Shown piece by piece: positions 5,643 through 6,021 of a stretch of DNA of 6,021 nucleotides. The position numbers and the translations under genes were made by a program. A model generated the notes under the pieces. The model was given only the letters and a program-made list of their open reading frames with translations, was not told where the DNA came from and did no database searches. The stretch's first letter is position 1; each line of letters opens with the position of its first letter. Source of the stretch: an uncultured Spirochaetaceae bacterium (GTDB taxonomy: Bacteria; Spirochaetota; Spirochaetia; Treponematales; Treponemataceae); NCBI GenBank assembly GCA_902773215.1, contig CACYDQ010000265.1:1-6021 (forward strand), given 5' to 3'.

Positions 5643-5865
5643 AATACTATCTCCATCTTTATGAGTAAAATAATATGAAGATACGAGGAAACGAACCGAA
5701 TAGAAATATTAAAGGAATCATATTTGGTTTCTTCCTTAATCTGAGGGCGAAATCAAATAGGAAATCTTTAAGACTTATATTTTGTTTGTTCTGTATCTAT
5801 GTATCTACAAGATAGCAGAGAATTCTGTTTCTGTCAATAAGACAATTTGACTCCTTCTCCCTCGG

Positions 5866-5894
5866 TTGAAAGCCGGTCCGCATTGTGCTATCCT
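5866..5894 (+). promoter_or_regulatory. Extended -10 sigma70-type promoter of the right-edge lipoprotein gene
   Basis: TTGAAA (5866-5871) is followed after exactly 17 bp by TATCCT (5889-5894), preceded by TGC (5886-5888), an extended -10 element. Transcription would start near 5901, leaving a very short leader of about 15 nt that is almost entirely the AAGGAGG ribosome binding site (5905-5911). Composition turns GC-rich here, marking the boundary of the AT-rich island. Confidence 0.65.
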
Positions 5895-5915
5895 TGCGGG
5901 AAAGAAGGAGGCCGT

Positions 5916-6021
5916 ATGAGGCGTTTTTTCAGGATGCTGCCGATTCTGTTTGTTTCCCTGTCGTTCATGTCCTGCGTGGACTACGTCCAGTCAATCGGGT
6001 ACAAGAACGGGAAGTACCATC
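5916..6021 (+). CDS. Putative lipoprotein, N-terminal part, cut by window edge
   Basis: Thirty-five codons are visible. The product starts MRRFFRMLPILFVSLSFMSC: positive residues R2, R3 and R6, a hydrophobic stretch (about 8-18), then a cysteine at residue 20. That is a type II signal peptide with a relaxed lipobox (FMSC), as is common in spirochetes. The mature part begins CVDYVQSIGYKNGKY. It would be exported by Sec, lipidated on C20 and anchored in a membrane. A strong ribosome binding site AAGGAGG (5905-5911) lies 4 nt upstream of the ATG, the same short spacing as in the ABC-F gene. I do not recognise a function; it may be a conserved treponemal hypothetical lipoprotein. Confidence 0.7.
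   Translation, partial: MRRFFRMLPILFVSLSFMSCVDYVQSIGYKNGKYH

Larger units (their letters stand above)
3840..5860. other. AT-rich island carrying the RNase III/PIN operon
   Basis: From the end of the MutY-like gene to just before the promoter at 5866 the DNA is visibly AT-rich, with long T and A runs, while the flanks (484-2031, 2915-3826 and from about 5860) are strongly GC-rich. Codon use follows the shift: AAA, GAA, AAT and ATT dominate in the two minus-strand genes. This points to horizontal acquisition. No integrase, tRNA gene, terminal inverted repeats or target-site duplication is visible at the edges, so the borders are approximate. Confidence 0.6.

Overview
The window looks like a bacterial chromosome segment of mosaic composition, most likely from a spirochete of the genus Treponema (host-associated or gut type). 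The reasons are the form of the Rpn-family nuclease, an iron-sulfur-free MutY-like glycosylase, and a lipoprotein with a relaxed lipobox. The taxon is inferred from remembered family resemblance, not from a search.

Left part (1-483). A minus-strand gene starts at 239 and runs off the left edge. It is the N-terminal part of an N-acetylglutamate synthase-like protein (argA type) and carries a small in-frame 21-bp duplication. Divergent from it is a good plus-strand promoter (296-324) and a leader of about 150 nt. The leader contains a three-codon reading frame, Met-Arg-Leu-stop (367-378). Its Leu and stop codons lie inside the 5' arm of a strong intrinsic terminator hairpin (373-419, U-tract 420-431). 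A second hairpin (462-482) covers the ribosome binding site of the next gene. This has the layout of a drug-responsive ribosome-mediated attenuator.

Middle part (484-3826). Three plus-strand genes follow: an ABC-F ATPase of the antibiotic-resistance or ribosome-protection type (484-2031), an Rpn/PD-(D/E)XK nuclease of the transposase-like family (about 2098-2910), and, four bases later, a MutY-like DNA glycosylase (2915-3826). The glycosylase has no iron-sulfur motif, a Glu where MutY has its catalytic Asp, and a Gly/Ala/Asp-rich insertion inside the catalytic domain.

Right part (3827-6021). The base composition switches abruptly to AT-rich and the strand flips. A two-gene minus-strand operon is read from 5642 to 3847: an RNase III with two double-stranded-RNA-binding domains and an acidic tail, then a PIN-like RNase with a C-terminal helical or winged-helix module. 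A dsRNA endonuclease coupled to a PIN-like nuclease in a compositionally foreign island is the best candidate here for an undescribed RNA-processing or defence system. At the right edge a sigma70-type promoter (5866-5894) drives a GC-rich lipoprotein gene that is cut by the window end.

The attenuator and the ABC-F gene form one regulatory unit. The Rpn and MutY-like genes may be read through from it, since no terminator is evident between them. The RNase III/PIN pair is an independent operon.
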